Assembly (NCBI GenBank): GCA_025360605.1 | Contig: JANYBV010000038.1 | Coordinates: 138,449-202,448, forward strand | DNA: 64,000 nt | Direction of reading: 5' to 3' | Source: Alphaproteobacteria bacterium | GTDB lineage: Bacteria; Pseudomonadota; Alphaproteobacteria; Rickettsiales; SXRF01 | Shown here: positions 9,424-17,381 of the stretch, one piece after another | How positions within the stretch are numbered: position 1 is the stretch's first letter | How the letters are laid out: each line of letters opens with the position of its first letter | Program-made: the position numbers and the translations under genes | Notes under the pieces: generated by a model | Seen by the model: the letters and a program-made list of their open reading frames with translations, nothing else | What the model was told of the DNA's origin: nothing | Database searches by the model: none

Positions 9424-10004
9424 CCAGCATAGGCACCATTGATTCAGCAGAGCCACAGGGCGACCTGCGCGTCAAAATTAACTGCGACTATAAACCCGAA
9501 ACCCTCGCCACCGGCGCTTCCGTGGCCGTAAACGGCGTGTGCCTGACGGTCGTGACCAAAGGTTTTTTGGCGTCAGGCAAAACCTATTTCACCGCCACCG
9601 TATCGCAGGAAACCTTAAGCCGTACCGTCCCTGGCACATGGGACAAAGGGGCAAAGGTCAATCTGGAGCAGGCGCTGAAAGTGGGCGATGCCCTAAACGG
9701 CCACATGGTCACCGGCCATGTTGACGGGCTTGGCACCATTGCCGCCATCACCCCTGCAGGCGATTCGTTTATCATGGAAATTGAAGTGCCCGAAAACCTG
9801 TCGCGCTTTATGGCGGAAAAAGGCTCGGTCACTCTCGACGGCGTATCGCTCACCGTCAATCAGGTGCGGGGTAACCGCATCTGGGTCAATATTATTCCAC
9901 ACACATGGACGGCCACCACCTTAAGCGAGCATAAGGCCACAGATCGCATAAACGTGGAAATCGATACCATCGCGCGCTATGTGGCACGGTTGTTAGATAA
10001 ATAA
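9405..10004 (+). CDS. ribE: riboflavin synthase alpha chain
   Basis: This enzyme dismutates two 6,7-dimethyl-8-ribityllumazines to riboflavin. The 199 residues form the usual two tandem lumazine-binding barrels: the first starts MFTGIITSIGTI with VNGVCLTV, and the second includes GHMVTGHVDGLGTI and LDGVSLTVNQV. The start lies inside the end of ribD, so translational coupling is likely. The next gene follows after one base. Confidence 0.96.
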   Translation: MFTGIITSIGTIDSAEPQGDLRVKINCDYKPETLATGASVAVNGVCLTVVTKGFLASGKTYFTATVSQETLSRTVPGTWDKGAKVNLEQALKVGDALNGHMVTGHVDGLGTIAAITPAGDSFIMEIEVPENLSRFMAEKGSVTLDGVSLTVNQVRGNRIWVNIIPHTWTATTLSEHKATDRINVEIDTIARYVARLLDK

Positions 10005-10005
10005 T

Positions 10006-11112
10006 ATGCCCAACACACAACTCTCCTCCATTGAAGACATTATCGAAGAAGCACGGTCGGGGCGCATGTTCATCCTCGTCGATGATGAAGACCGTGAAAA
10101 CGAAGGCGATCTCGTCATCCCTGCTCAATTCGCTACACCCGATGTCATCAATTTCATGGCGAAATACGGCCGTGGGCTGATCTGCCTGTCGATGACGCGC
10201 GAGCGCGTCGAGCAGCTGGAGCTGAATTTAATGTCGCGCGACAACAAATCCCGCCACCAGACCGCTTTTACGGTTTCGATTGAAGCGCGTGAAGGTGTAA
10301 CCACCGGAATTTCCGCCGCCGACCGCGCCCGCACCGTGCAGGTAGCCATTGACCCGTCCAAAAGCTCCGACGACATCGCCACCCCCGGCCATGTGTTCCC
10401 GCTGGTATCGCGCGATGGTGGGGTGCTTATTCGCGCCGGACACACCGAAGCCGCTGTCGACATTGCCCGCCTTGCCGGACTCAACCCGTCAGGGGTCATC
10501 TGCGAGATCATGAATGATGACGGCACGATGGCGCGACTGCCTGATTTGGTAGAGTTCGCGAAAAAACACAACCTGAAAATCGCCACCATCGCCGACCTGA
10601 TTTCTCACCGCCGCCGTTCGGAAAAACTGGTCGAGCGCGTGATCGAAAGTAATTTTGACAGCGCTCACGGCGGCCATTTCCGCATGATCGTCTACACCGC
10701 CACCCACGAATATGCTGAGCATATCGCGCTGGTTAAAGGCACCATCGACCCGACACAGCCGGTGCATGTGCGCATGCACTCACTCAACTTGTTGCAAGAT
10801 ATGCTGGGTGACCAGCAAGCCGACAGTGGCGGCGTGTTGCAAGCAGCGATGAAACAGGTCAACACACTCGGCAGCGGTATCATCGTGCTCATCCGCGAGC
10901 CGGTCAAAACCTCGGTATCCGACCGTTTGCGACTTAAAACCGGTGCGCAGCCACTCTCACCGATGGATTTGCGCGATTATGGTATCGGCGCACAAATCCT
11001 GCTCGACCTTGGCGTGCGCGACATGATACTGCTATCGAATTCCAAACGCGCTGTTATTGGCCTTGAAGGCTATGGTTTAACCATTAAAGGCTATCAAAAG
11101 ATCGATTTATGA
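10006..11112 (+). CDS. ribB: 3,4-dihydroxy-2-butanone-4-phosphate synthase with degenerate GTP cyclohydrolase II domain
   Basis: The N-terminal half (about 1-205) is a complete RibB domain, with the metal/substrate motif VDDEDRENEGDL, and the loops RHQTAFTVSIEA and AGHTEAAVDIARLAG. It makes the four-carbon unit for lumazine. The C-terminal half has the outline of GTP cyclohydrolase II, but the zinc site is missing: where active RibA has three Cys in a D-x-(F/L)-x-S-x-x-C-D-C setting, this protein reads HSLNLLQDMLGDQQADSGG, with no Cys. Such RibBX-type proteins are known in proteobacteria, so a separate ribA would be needed elsewhere. It overlaps ribH by four bases. Confidence 0.92.
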   Translation: MPNTQLSSIEDIIEEARSGRMFILVDDEDRENEGDLVIPAQFATPDVINFMAKYGRGLICLSMTRERVEQLELNLMSRDNKSRHQTAFTVSIEAREGVTTGISAADRARTVQVAIDPSKSSDDIATPGHVFPLVSRDGGVLIRAGHTEAAVDIARLAGLNPSGVICEIMNDDGTMARLPDLVEFAKKHNLKIATIADLISHRRRSEKLVERVIESNFDSAHGGHFRMIVYTATHEYAEHIALVKGTIDPTQPVHVRMHSLNLLQDMLGDQQADSGGVLQAAMKQVNTLGSGIIVLIREPVKTSVSDRLRLKTGAQPLSPMDLRDYGIGAQILLDLGVRDMILLSNSKRAVIGLEGYGLTIKGYQKIDL

Positions 11113-11540
11113 CCCATATCCTTATCGTTACTGCCGATTTTTACCCCGAAATTACCGAAATGCTGGTCAAAGGCACCACCGCCACCCTGAAAAACAAGAG
11201 TGTTACCTTTGAAATCATCAATGTTCCGGGAGCTTTTGAAATTCCGGGCGTGGTCAGCTTTGCGCTACATAATCAGAAATACGATGGCTTTATTGCACTC
11301 GGCTGCGTCATCCGCGGGGAAACCACCCATTATGATTATGTTTGTTCGGAAAGCGCGCGCGGGCTGATGGATCTCGCGGTGCGCGAACATGCGGCTATCG
11401 GCTATGGTATCCTCACGGTGGAGACCATGGCGCAGGCGCAGGCACGCGCCGATGTCAAACAAGGCAATAAGGGCGGGGATGTGGCGCTTGCCTGCTTACG
11501 CATGATTGAACTGAAACGCCAGTTCGACACGGTGGGCTGA
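11109..11540 (+). CDS. ribH: 6,7-dimethyl-8-ribityllumazine synthase
   Basis: RibH condenses the RibB and RibD products into lumazine, the substrate of RibE. The 143-residue protein shows the family landmarks GAFEIPGVV (about 38-46) and ALGCVIRGETTHYDYVCSESARGLMDLA (about 60-87), with the conserved His. It starts inside the ribB stop (ATGA overlap) and is followed by nusB after one base, the standard alphaproteobacterial order. Confidence 0.96.
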   Translation: MTHILIVTADFYPEITEMLVKGTTATLKNKSVTFEIINVPGAFEIPGVVSFALHNQKYDGFIALGCVIRGETTHYDYVCSESARGLMDLAVREHAAIGYGILTVETMAQAQARADVKQGNKGGDVALACLRMIELKRQFDTVG

Positions 11541-11541
11541 T

Positions 11542-12075
11542 ATGGAATCCGAAAAAAAATCTTCCGCACCCAACTCTTCACTGCAAAAAAAGACCGCTGC
11601 GCGCATGTCTGCTGTGCAGTCGCTGTATAAATTTGCCATGAGCGGCGAAGTTCTATCACCTGCACAACAGGTGCTGCTGCTCAAAAAACAACTGGCTAAT
11701 AACAAAAACGAACAAAAAATTCAGGTCGGCAGCCCGATTGAACCCAACTACAAACTGGTGGAAATGTTGCTGGGTGGTGTGGAAGAATGGGCGCCAAAAA
11801 TTGATTCGCGCATGCAGGAAGTGCTCAACGAACAATGGAAACGCGAGCGCATGAGCCCCGTGCTGGTAGCGATTTTACAATGCGGGATTTTCGAGATGTT
11901 TTTTGCCAAGGAAATCGCGCCTAAAATCGTCATTGATGAATATTGCCGTCTGACGCGCAATTTTTTCGAAGAGCCGGAAGTGAATTTTGTCCATGCGGCT
12001 TTGTCCAAGCTGGCGCGTAAATACACCGACAAGCTGCCCCCTGCCGAGGGCACTGCCCCTCCTATCGATGAATGA
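11542..12075 (+). CDS. nusB: transcription antitermination factor NusB
   Basis: NusB, with NusE (S10), binds boxA RNA and drives antitermination of rRNA operons. The protein has 177 residues, with a Ser/Lys-rich N-terminal tail and the conserved C-terminal core (residues 75-165: PVLVAILQCGIFEMFF ... IVIDEYCRLTRNFFEEPEVNFVHAALSKLAR). A loop of about 30 residues (40-65) is somewhat longer than usual. The 3' end overlaps thiL by eight bases. Confidence 0.94.
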   Translation: MESEKKSSAPNSSLQKKTAARMSAVQSLYKFAMSGEVLSPAQQVLLLKKQLANNKNEQKIQVGSPIEPNYKLVEMLLGGVEEWAPKIDSRMQEVLNEQWKRERMSPVLVAILQCGIFEMFFAKEIAPKIVIDEYCRLTRNFFEEPEVNFVHAALSKLARKYTDKLPPAEGTAPPIDE

Positions 12076-13027
12076 GTTTGACCTGATCGCCACCTATTTC
12101 AGACCGCTGGCCAGCGGGTTCAGCGGCGCGTTGGGATTAGCCGATGATGCCGCACTGCTTACTACAGCCCCCAAAGGCAAAGAGCTGGTTATCACCAAAG
12201 ATGCGATCAGTGAGGGCATCCATTTCATCGGTGACGAAGACCCTGCCCTGATTGCCCAAAAACTCCTGCGCACCAACCTGTCCGACCTTGCCGCCAAAGG
12301 AGCGACACCTTGGGTGTATTTTCTGGCGATGATGTTGCCTAAGGACACCAAGCCACTATGGATCGAACGTTTTGCCGAAGGGCTGGCGGAGGACCAGAAA
12401 CAATTTTCTATCCATCTCGCCGGAGGCGACACAACCGCGACACTCGGGATGAAATCCTTTTCGATCACCGCCATCGGCACCGTACCCACAGGGCAGATGT
12501 TGCGACGGAATGGTGCAAAGGCAGGCGATATTATCGTTGTTTCGGGCACGCTTAGTGATAGCGCGCTGGGATTGCGTTGTTTACAGGGCAATGCCAATCC
12601 GTATGTGGTGGAAACCGACCAGATTTTTGTAAAAGAACGTTATCTCCTCCCGCAGCCACGCCTTGAACTCGGGTTACAACTGTACGGCATTGCCAGCGCC
12701 GCCATGGATATCTCCGATGGGCTGGTGCAGGATATAAGCCACCTCTGCCATGCATCGGGAGTGGGGGCCGCTATTGAAATGGAGAAAATTCCGCTCTCGC
12801 CTGCGGCAAAGCACTGGGTCATGCTTGAGCCGGAGTTATTATCGCTCGCCCTCAACGGTGGAGATGATTATGAGTTGCTCTTCACCGTGCCGCCGGAGCG
12901 CATCCACCTGCTGCCCAAAAATTGTACGCCAATTGGCGTGATTACGCGCGAATTGGGAGTGAATGTGTTTGGAAAAGACAGCAAGCAATTGATAATAAAC
13001 AAAACTGGCTTCCAGCATTTCAGTTAA
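12068..13027 (+). CDS. thiL: thiamine-monophosphate kinase
   Basis: ThiL phosphorylates thiamine monophosphate to the diphosphate cofactor. The start at 12068 (MNEFDLIATYFRPLA) is chosen because family members begin exactly so and it lies in the nusB stop region; a longer frame from 11987 runs through nusB and is spurious. Motifs include DDAALL, TKDAISEGIHF, LLRTNLSDLAAKGA, HLAGGDTT and DISDGLVQDISHLC, giving 319 residues. It is the last gene of the long plus-strand run. Confidence 0.95.
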   Translation: MNEFDLIATYFRPLASGFSGALGLADDAALLTTAPKGKELVITKDAISEGIHFIGDEDPALIAQKLLRTNLSDLAAKGATPWVYFLAMMLPKDTKPLWIERFAEGLAEDQKQFSIHLAGGDTTATLGMKSFSITAIGTVPTGQMLRRNGAKAGDIIVVSGTLSDSALGLRCLQGNANPYVVETDQIFVKERYLLPQPRLELGLQLYGIASAAMDISDGLVQDISHLCHASGVGAAIEMEKIPLSPAAKHWVMLEPELLSLALNGGDDYELLFTVPPERIHLLPKNCTPIGVITRELGVNVFGKDSKQLIINKTGFQHFS

Positions 13028-13045
13028 CCATTCCCTTGTCCCACC

Positions 13046-13077
13046 TTGATTTTACCCTGTAGTTAATATATATTAAC
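13046..13077 (+). promoter_or_regulatory. putative sigma70 promoter overlapping a 16-bp palindrome
   Basis: TTGATT at 13046-13051 and TATATT at 13069-13074 are separated by 17 bases, a good sigma70-type pair. The -10 element lies inside a perfect palindrome GTTAATATATATTAAC (13062-13077), which could be an operator. The half-site TTAA ... TTAA spacing is six bases, one short of the CtrA consensus (seven). The element precedes the 96-residue orphan gene by about 120 bp. Confidence 0.45.
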
Positions 13078-13176
13078 CATGCCCCTTACATTTTCTTGTA
13101 CTCGTCAGGTATTTTTTGACGTGTTGTCAGGAAAGTCCAGACTAGCCTGCGTTATGCGGGTGAGTGCAAGATCGGC

Positions 13177-13190
13177 TTCCTTTCGAGGAA
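13177..13190 (+). promoter_or_regulatory. ribosome binding site in a UUCG-type hairpin
   Basis: TTCCT, loop TTCG, AGGAA forms a perfect five-base-pair stem. The AGGA (13186-13189) is the only Shine-Dalgarno sequence for the ATG at 13195, so the stem would hide it in the mRNA until opened. Confidence 0.4.
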
Positions 13191-13194
13191 TGTC

Positions 13195-13485
13195 ATGCAA
13201 GACGTCGTTTTGCTCGCAGAACAGCGGCAGACTGCAACCTACAAGTGCTACTATCAGGTCTGGCTTGTTCCAATCGAGCTGGTGACCGCGGAGCTTCGTG
13301 ACGGATTGAGCAATTGCTCTACCATCACAGCCACCAAGCAGGCCCTCAAGGCATTGAAGCTGTGGACCGGCGAAGGTGATTTCGATGATTCCCGTCAGGC
13401 TGTCATCGAATGGGCGAAGGAACGAGGCCTCCAACAGGGCCTGACTATCGTCGAGACCATCGAACTTCCGACGGAAGATGATTAA
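13195..13485 (+). CDS. hypothetical 96-residue protein
   Basis: I do not recognise this small, acidic, cytoplasmic-type protein. It is rich in Gln, Glu and Leu, has no signal or membrane segment, contains two Cys, and ends in an acidic ELPTEDD tail. The codon choice (many GTC, CTC, GAG) looks somewhat different from the rib genes before it. It has its own promoter-like element, a hairpin over the ribosome binding site and a strong terminator immediately after, so it is a well-delimited single-gene unit. Confidence 0.6.
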   Translation: MQDVVLLAEQRQTATYKCYYQVWLVPIELVTAELRDGLSNCSTITATKQALKALKLWTGEGDFDDSRQAVIEWAKERGLQQGLTIVETIELPTEDD

Positions 13486-13502
13486 AATCAAGCTTCGTGC
13501 TT

Positions 13503-13538
13503 AAAGAAAAAGCCTCCCTAAAGGAGGCTTTTTCTTTT
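13503..13538. terminator. strong bidirectional Rho-independent terminator
   Basis: The core stem GCCTCC/GGAGGC (13512-13517 with 13523-13528) is extended by A/T pairs to about 15 bp, with a five-base loop CTAAA. A-rich and T-rich arms flank it on both sides. It separates the plus-strand 96-residue gene from the converging comM fragment and can serve both. Confidence 0.85.
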
Positions 13539-13552
13539 GTATTTTTTGGAAA

Positions 13553-14365
13553 TCATACCTCTTCGAGCGTTTTGCCGAATTGCATCTGGCGGTAGGAAAG
13601 TGCCTCGGCCACATGCGCCATCTTCACGCTATCATCGCCTTCCAAATCGGCGATTGTACGTGCCACGCGCAGCACACGGGTGTAGCCGCGCATGGACAGG
13701 CGCATTTTTTCGGTAGCTGCTTCCAGCATCTGACGGCCTTTATCGTCCGGCTTCACCAGCTCATGCAGCACTTCACCAAATAATTCAGCGTTAATGCGGT
13801 ACGGCAGTTTCATGGCAGCGAAACGTTCTTTTTGTCTATTGCGTGCTGCGGCCACGCGCTTGGCTACCGCCTCGCTACCCTCACCCGCCTCACGGCTTAA
13901 CATCGAAAGCGTGGCCACCTCCGGCACATCAATGGTCATGTCGAAGCGATCATAGAGCGGGCCGGAAATTTTTGACTGGTAATCCACCGCACAGCGCGGG
14001 GCTTTGTTGCACGCGCGCTCGGCATCGCTTAAATACCCGCAACGGCAGGGATTCATGGCAGCGACAAACTGGAACCGCGCCGGATAGGTGACATGGGCGG
14101 CAGCACGCGCCACCGAAATCCGGCCTGATTCCAGCGGCTGGCGCAGCGATTCCAGCACGGCGCGCGGAAATTCCGGCAACTCATCCAGAAACAACACGCC
14201 GTGATGCGCGAGGGATATTTCTCCCGGAAGCGCGCGTTTTCCTCCACCGACCATAGCAGCCATGGAACTGGAATGGTGCGGTTCGCGGAACGGGCGGAAT
14301 TTACTTAAACGCCCCCCTTCGAGTTTTCCGGCAATGCTCGCCACCATGCTCGCTTCTAAAATTTC
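13553..14365 (-). pseudogene. comM: comM (YifB) C-terminal fragment, separated by insertion element
   Basis: ComM/YifB is a Mg-chelatase-like AAA+ helicase that helps branch migration during natural transformation. This fragment carries the second half: PFREPHHSSSMAAMVGGG, the Walker B region ISLAHHGVLFLDELPEF, the arginine-rich SGRISVARA stretch, MNPCRCGYLSD and the C-terminal domain GYTRVLRVARTIADL. It lacks its own start: the frame continues upstream only into insertion-element DNA. Joined to the fragment at 18672-19396 after removing the element and one 8-bp duplicate, it gives an unbroken frame of 510 codons including the stop, the normal ComM length. Confidence 0.93.
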
Positions 14366-14388
14366 CGGTATTATGTAGCAAACACACC
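14358..14388 (+). repeat. left target duplication (8 bp) plus left terminal inverted repeat (23 bp)
   Basis: AAAATTTC at 14358-14365 is the target copy. The repeat that follows starts CGGTATTATGTAGC and ends ACACACC, and is the exact reverse complement of 18649-18671. Confidence 0.95.
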
Positions 14389-14396
14389 AAAGTGGC

Positions 14397-15368
14397 TTAC
14401 GTATGAGCCGTAACTTCCAGCTTTTTGTTGTAGTTGTACTTCTCGCCACCGCTCCGGAGAAAGTGACCGCTTTTTCCGGTAAAGCGGAAACAAAAGCCAT
14501 TAACGTATTCACCTCCGATGAAGTCGGCGTAATGGATGAGGCCGTAAAACAGCATGTCCTTAATACCGTCTCTAACATCGTTTCCTACGCCAGTCCGCTT
14601 TGGAGGAGTGCCGACATATATAGTGTTGCCAGCCGAAGCGATTACAATTCCTTCGGGAAAATGCCTGACATTATCTCTTGTTATAGCATCAGGCCAACTT
14701 CCGCATGGAACATCTGCAAACTCCTTCGCGATACTTTTCAGGATGGCGGGAGTACGTCCACAGTTAGAAACACTGTATTCGAAACACTCTATGCACGCTT
14801 CCCCAGCCCATTCCATAAGCCCAGATTCACGAGTAATCTGAACATAGAGATATGGCCGCTCCAATCCTATCAAGGCCATTTCAGCAACATTAGCGGCCTT
14901 CAAAGCACCAAGAGCAGCGTCTTTCGTGGAGCGATAAAGACCGACAGTCGAGAAGGCCAAAACGCCCGTGAAAATAACGAGCCAAAAAGTGAAGAGTGCT
15001 ATGGGGTCGTTCGTTGTCCGCTGCCAGAAGGTTTCGCGACTATTACTTTCGTTTTGTTTGCCGTTGTTTTCGTAGTGGGGCTGCTGCTGATGGGGTAATT
15101 CAAATGCGGCCACGGGATATTTCGCAGCCATCATAATGGCGAACGGAGCGCCAATAACGAAGGCCCAAGCCAATAGCAACTTTAAGCGGGATGAAACATG
15201 TTGGGCGAACGCTGCTGCTATAATAACAACCAAGACAGCAGTGCTTAATAAACCGACCAAATTCCCTAGTTTAGGCCAGATTACCCATCCATATTGCAAC
15301 ACGCCAATAAGCAGCAAGAACACAATAAAGGAGACGTCTTTTAGCCTGTCCTTCAGTTTGGATAGCAC
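14397..15368 (-). CDS. passenger membrane protein of the insertion element
   Basis: This 323-residue protein has three hydrophobic segments in the first 80 residues (about 12-30, 36-54, 62-82), then a fourth after a polar Gln/Asn-rich loop (about 124-146, FTFWLVIFTGVLAFSTVGLYRS). The segment STKDAALGALKAANVAEMALIGLERPYLYV and a soluble domain (about 175-323) follow. The pattern of a terminal helix pair, an Ala-rich helix and a domain starting with ...RPYLYV... is common in uncharacterised proteins of mobile DNA in proteobacteria. The stop lies 9 bp inside the left repeat. A plus-strand frame of similar length over the same DNA is considered a shadow. Confidence 0.65.
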   Translation of the reverse strand: MLSKLKDRLKDVSFIVFLLLIGVLQYGWVIWPKLGNLVGLLSTAVLVVIIAAAFAQHVSSRLKLLLAWAFVIGAPFAIMMAAKYPVAAFELPHQQQPHYENNGKQNESNSRETFWQRTTNDPIALFTFWLVIFTGVLAFSTVGLYRSTKDAALGALKAANVAEMALIGLERPYLYVQITRESGLMEWAGEACIECFEYSVSNCGRTPAILKSIAKEFADVPCGSWPDAITRDNVRHFPEGIVIASAGNTIYVGTPPKRTGVGNDVRDGIKDMLFYGLIHYADFIGGEYVNGFCFRFTGKSGHFLRSGGEKYNYNKKLEVTAHT

Positions 15369-15371
15369 AGA

Positions 15372-15668
15372 TTAGCGATAAATGGTGTTGCTATTGTTCA
15401 CGCCAGCGTGACCTACGCGTCCATTAGCGTCTGGGCCAGTGTAGTTTGGTGAGGTGGTATCATGCTCATAACGGTTTGTTCCAACAGCACCAGTATTCGG
15501 ATTTGTGTTACCTTGATATGAGTAGTTATCGGTTACTGTGTTGTTACGGTCGCTACGTTCGTAGCCCTGAACCTGAGTTCCGTTGCTACGAGTGTAGCCA
15601 TTGACATACTCAGCATACGCGGCAGAGGAGATAGCGATAAACGAGACGGTGAGTAAGAACTGTTTCAT
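15372..15668 (-). CDS. small secreted passenger protein
   Basis: The start at 15668 (MKQFLLTVSFIAISSAAYAEYVNGYTRSNG) has a GAGG ribosome binding site five bases upstream and opens a clear signal peptide cleaved after AYA; the frame is open to 15713 without support. The mature part of about 80 residues is rich in Asn, Tyr, Gly, Thr and Ser, with almost no hydrophobic core: repeated motifs VNGYTRSNGTQVQGYERSD and a tail of N-T-S-G residues. Similar short exported proteins accompany mobile elements, but the role is unknown. It lies 3 bp upstream of the membrane-protein gene, probably in one transcript. Confidence 0.65.
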   Translation of the reverse strand: MKQFLLTVSFIAISSAAYAEYVNGYTRSNGTQVQGYERSDRNNTVTDNYSYQGNTNPNTGAVGTNRYEHDTTSPNYTGPDANGRVGHAGVNNSNTIYR

Positions 15669-15750
15669 AGGAACCTCATAATGTTGCTGTAGATCATCCA
15701 TATGTAACGTCATAAGTCACAGGAGTCACGGGAACAATGGTTACTTATTG

Positions 15751-15975
15751 CTAACTCTCGCTAAGATGAATGGTATGACAGCCCATGGCATCAAGGCATT
15801 GCAGGAAGAAGACCGCTGTAAACGTGCCTCGCGCCAGCTTGTTCGCAATGTTCCTTTCGCTATCGCTTACCCCAATTGCTCCCAGTTTTTCAGCAAGCTC
15901 CTTATAACCAAGGTGACGCCGCTTAAGTTCTGATTTTAATATACCTTTTGCCTTTTTCTGATAAATCTCGGACAT
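15751..15975 (-). CDS. DUF6471-like putative DNA-binding protein
   Basis: The start at 15975 (MSEIYQKKAKGILKSELKRRHLGYKELAEKL) is preferred because a GAGGGTGG ribosome binding site is just upstream; the frame is open to 16032. The 74-residue protein matches the pattern of the DUF6471 group: basic helix, HLGYKELAEKLGAIG, then ERNIANKLARGTFTAVFFLQCLDAMG. The layout suggests a helix-turn-helix fold. It is transcribed away from the transposase, with a promoter and nested inverted repeats between them, so it is a candidate regulator of transposition. Confidence 0.65.
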   Translation of the reverse strand: MSEIYQKKAKGILKSELKRRHLGYKELAEKLGAIGVSDSERNIANKLARGTFTAVFFLQCLDAMGCHTIHLSES

Positions 15976-16007
15976 AACCACCCTCATTTGTGACGCTTTC
16001 ATCATCA

Positions 16008-16074
16008 TATCTGATGTTATTATCATTGACAACGAAGTTTATTGTCACTATATTCGGTGTAATTACATCAGATA
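16008..16074. promoter_or_regulatory. nested inverted repeats between passenger regulator and transposase
   Basis: The outer arms (16008-16020 and 16062-16074) match at 12 of 13 positions around the core TATCTGATGT / ACATCAGATA. The inner arms TTGACAA (16026-16032) and TTGTCAC (16042-16048) match at 6 of 7. The repeats enclose the transposase promoter and the divergent regulator start is 33 bp away, a layout typical of an autoregulated operator. Confidence 0.5.
16026..16054 (+). promoter_or_regulatory. consensus sigma70 promoter of the transposase
   Basis: A perfect -35 TTGACA (16026-16031), a 17-bp spacer and a -10 TATATT (16049-16054) point at the transposase ATG, 33 bp downstream of the -10. 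This is the best promoter match I could see in the window. Confidence 0.65.
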
Positions 16075-16087
16075 CGGTGATTTCTAA

Positions 16088-17074
16088 ATGTCTCAACACT
16101 TCTTATTGTCAGCCAAAGCACGGACGCTTTCCTTGTCAAAGGTGATGCGTATGTCCGATGCGGAAGCGTTTGAGACGTTCAAGGCGATTCGCTGGGTAAA
16201 GAACGATGGCGCTCCCTTTTGCCCTCGTTGTGGCTGTGTTACGATTTACAGCTACAAGGCACGTCAGGTGTTTAAGTGCAAGGGTTGCAACGCCCAGTTC
16301 TCTGTGACCACCGGAACCATCTTTGCAAGCCGCAAGCTTCCACTGCGGGATATTCTCGCTGCTATCGCTATTTTCGTGAACGGTGCGAAGGGTCACAGCG
16401 CATTGCAACTCTCCCGCGATCTGGACGTGCAGTATAAAACCGCTTTCGTTCTCTCCCACAAAATCCGTGAGGCTTTAGCAGGAACAACCAAAACCGAAAC
16501 GCTTAGCGGCGAAATTGAAGTTGATGGTGCGTACTTTGGTGGCTATATCAAGCCAGCAAACCACAAGGAACATCGCTTAGACCGCCGTACCCGCTACGTC
16601 CAGAACGGCAAGCGCGAGGTGGTGGTTGTAATGCGTCAACGTGGTGGCGATGCCATTACCAACGTGTTCAAGGCCGAGCATGACTCGCTTGCCACTATCC
16701 AGAGCCGTGTCGCTGTTGGCAGCACAATCTATGCAGACGATGCAACGGGCTGGGATTCCCTCCATGCCCGTTACCTGACGAAGCGTATCAATCACAGCAA
16801 ATGCTACTCAGAAGATGGGGCTTGCACCAATCAGGCTGAAAGCTTCTTTTCCCGCCTCCGTAGGGCAGAAGTCGGAACGCACCATAGCGTAGCAGGAAAA
16901 TACCTGAACATGTACGCCGCTGAAATGGCGTGGAGAGAGAACAACCGCCGTATCAGCAATGGTGAGCAATATTTGCTGGCGGTCAATGCGGAATTACAGG
17001 CTCCGGTTTCGCGGGCTTGGAAAGGCTATTGGCAGCGTCAGGAACTGTCTGGGCAGGGCAAGGACGGGAACTAA
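16088..17074 (+). CDS. IS1595-family transposase (ISXO2-like)
   Basis: This 328-residue transposase has an N-terminal zinc ribbon (CPRCGCVTIYSYKARQVFKCKGCNAQF, about residues 42-68) followed by the conserved TGTIFASRKLPLRDILAAI helix. The DDE domain starts at about residue 140 with GEIEVDGAYFGG (first Asp), continues with IYADDATGWDSLH (second Asp) and ends with NQAESFFSRLRRAEVGTHH (Glu). No frameshift or missing catalytic residue is visible, so it is probably functional. It is the only plus-strand gene in the element. Confidence 0.95.
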   Translation: MSQHFLLSAKARTLSLSKVMRMSDAEAFETFKAIRWVKNDGAPFCPRCGCVTIYSYKARQVFKCKGCNAQFSVTTGTIFASRKLPLRDILAAIAIFVNGAKGHSALQLSRDLDVQYKTAFVLSHKIREALAGTTKTETLSGEIEVDGAYFGGYIKPANHKEHRLDRRTRYVQNGKREVVVVMRQRGGDAITNVFKAEHDSLATIQSRVAVGSTIYADDATGWDSLHARYLTKRINHSKCYSEDGACTNQAESFFSRLRRAEVGTHHSVAGKYLNMYAAEMAWRENNRRISNGEQYLLAVNAELQAPVSRAWKGYWQRQELSGQGKDGN

Positions 17075-17381
17075 ACTTGACGCCTCCACCCTCCCAATTT
17101 GTGCCACATGGAATCTTATAAATGCCTATAATAAGTATTATCGGCAGAACATATGGAGCAGCAGCTTTTAGAAAATCACCAAATTCTCGAAGCCAATTAA
17201 CTTTAAAATTTGATTTGGCTGTCTCATAATCGCCCCTTGCTTTGTCGAGCTGCCCCACTGCAACCGTGACTTTCGTAGCAAACTCCTCTACCTTATCCAT
17301 ATACCGTGTAGCTAACGTCAGTATATCTTCTGGCGTAGCACTTGCCTGTATAGGTGATGGTGGAGAGGTAGGGGAGCTCAT
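16983..17381 (-). CDS. passenger protein with coiled coil and one membrane helix
   Basis: This 132-residue protein starts with a Pro/Ser-rich segment, then a helical region (about 15-75), then one strong membrane helix (about 75-93: APYVLPIILIIGIYKIPCG). The last 30 residues overlap the 3' end of the transposase gene on the other strand by 92 bp, so the true C-terminus is uncertain. It follows the 70-residue gene directly. No family recognised. Confidence 0.5.
   Translation of the reverse strand: MSSPTSPPSPIQASATPEDILTLATRYMDKVEEFATKVTVAVGQLDKARGDYETAKSNFKVNWLREFGDFLKAAAPYVLPIILIIGIYKIPCGTNWEGGGVKFSSRPCPAQTVPDAANSLSKPAKPEPVIPH

Noticed and set aside
8036-10010. FMN riboswitch expected near the riboflavin genes
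   Set aside because: The genes are packed with overlaps and no leader of sufficient length exists before ribD, ribE or ribB.
13120-13490. The string CAGGAAAGTCCAGACT resembles a conserved RNase P RNA segment
   Set aside because: None of the other RNase P landmarks follow at the right distance, and most of the region is a clean coding frame with its own ribosome binding site and terminator.
14403-15098. Plus-strand open frame of 231 codons inside the left arm of the insertion element
   Set aside because: It lies antisense to the 323-residue membrane protein, which has coherent membrane helices and a domain pattern seen in other mobile DNA; the plus-strand translation looks random.
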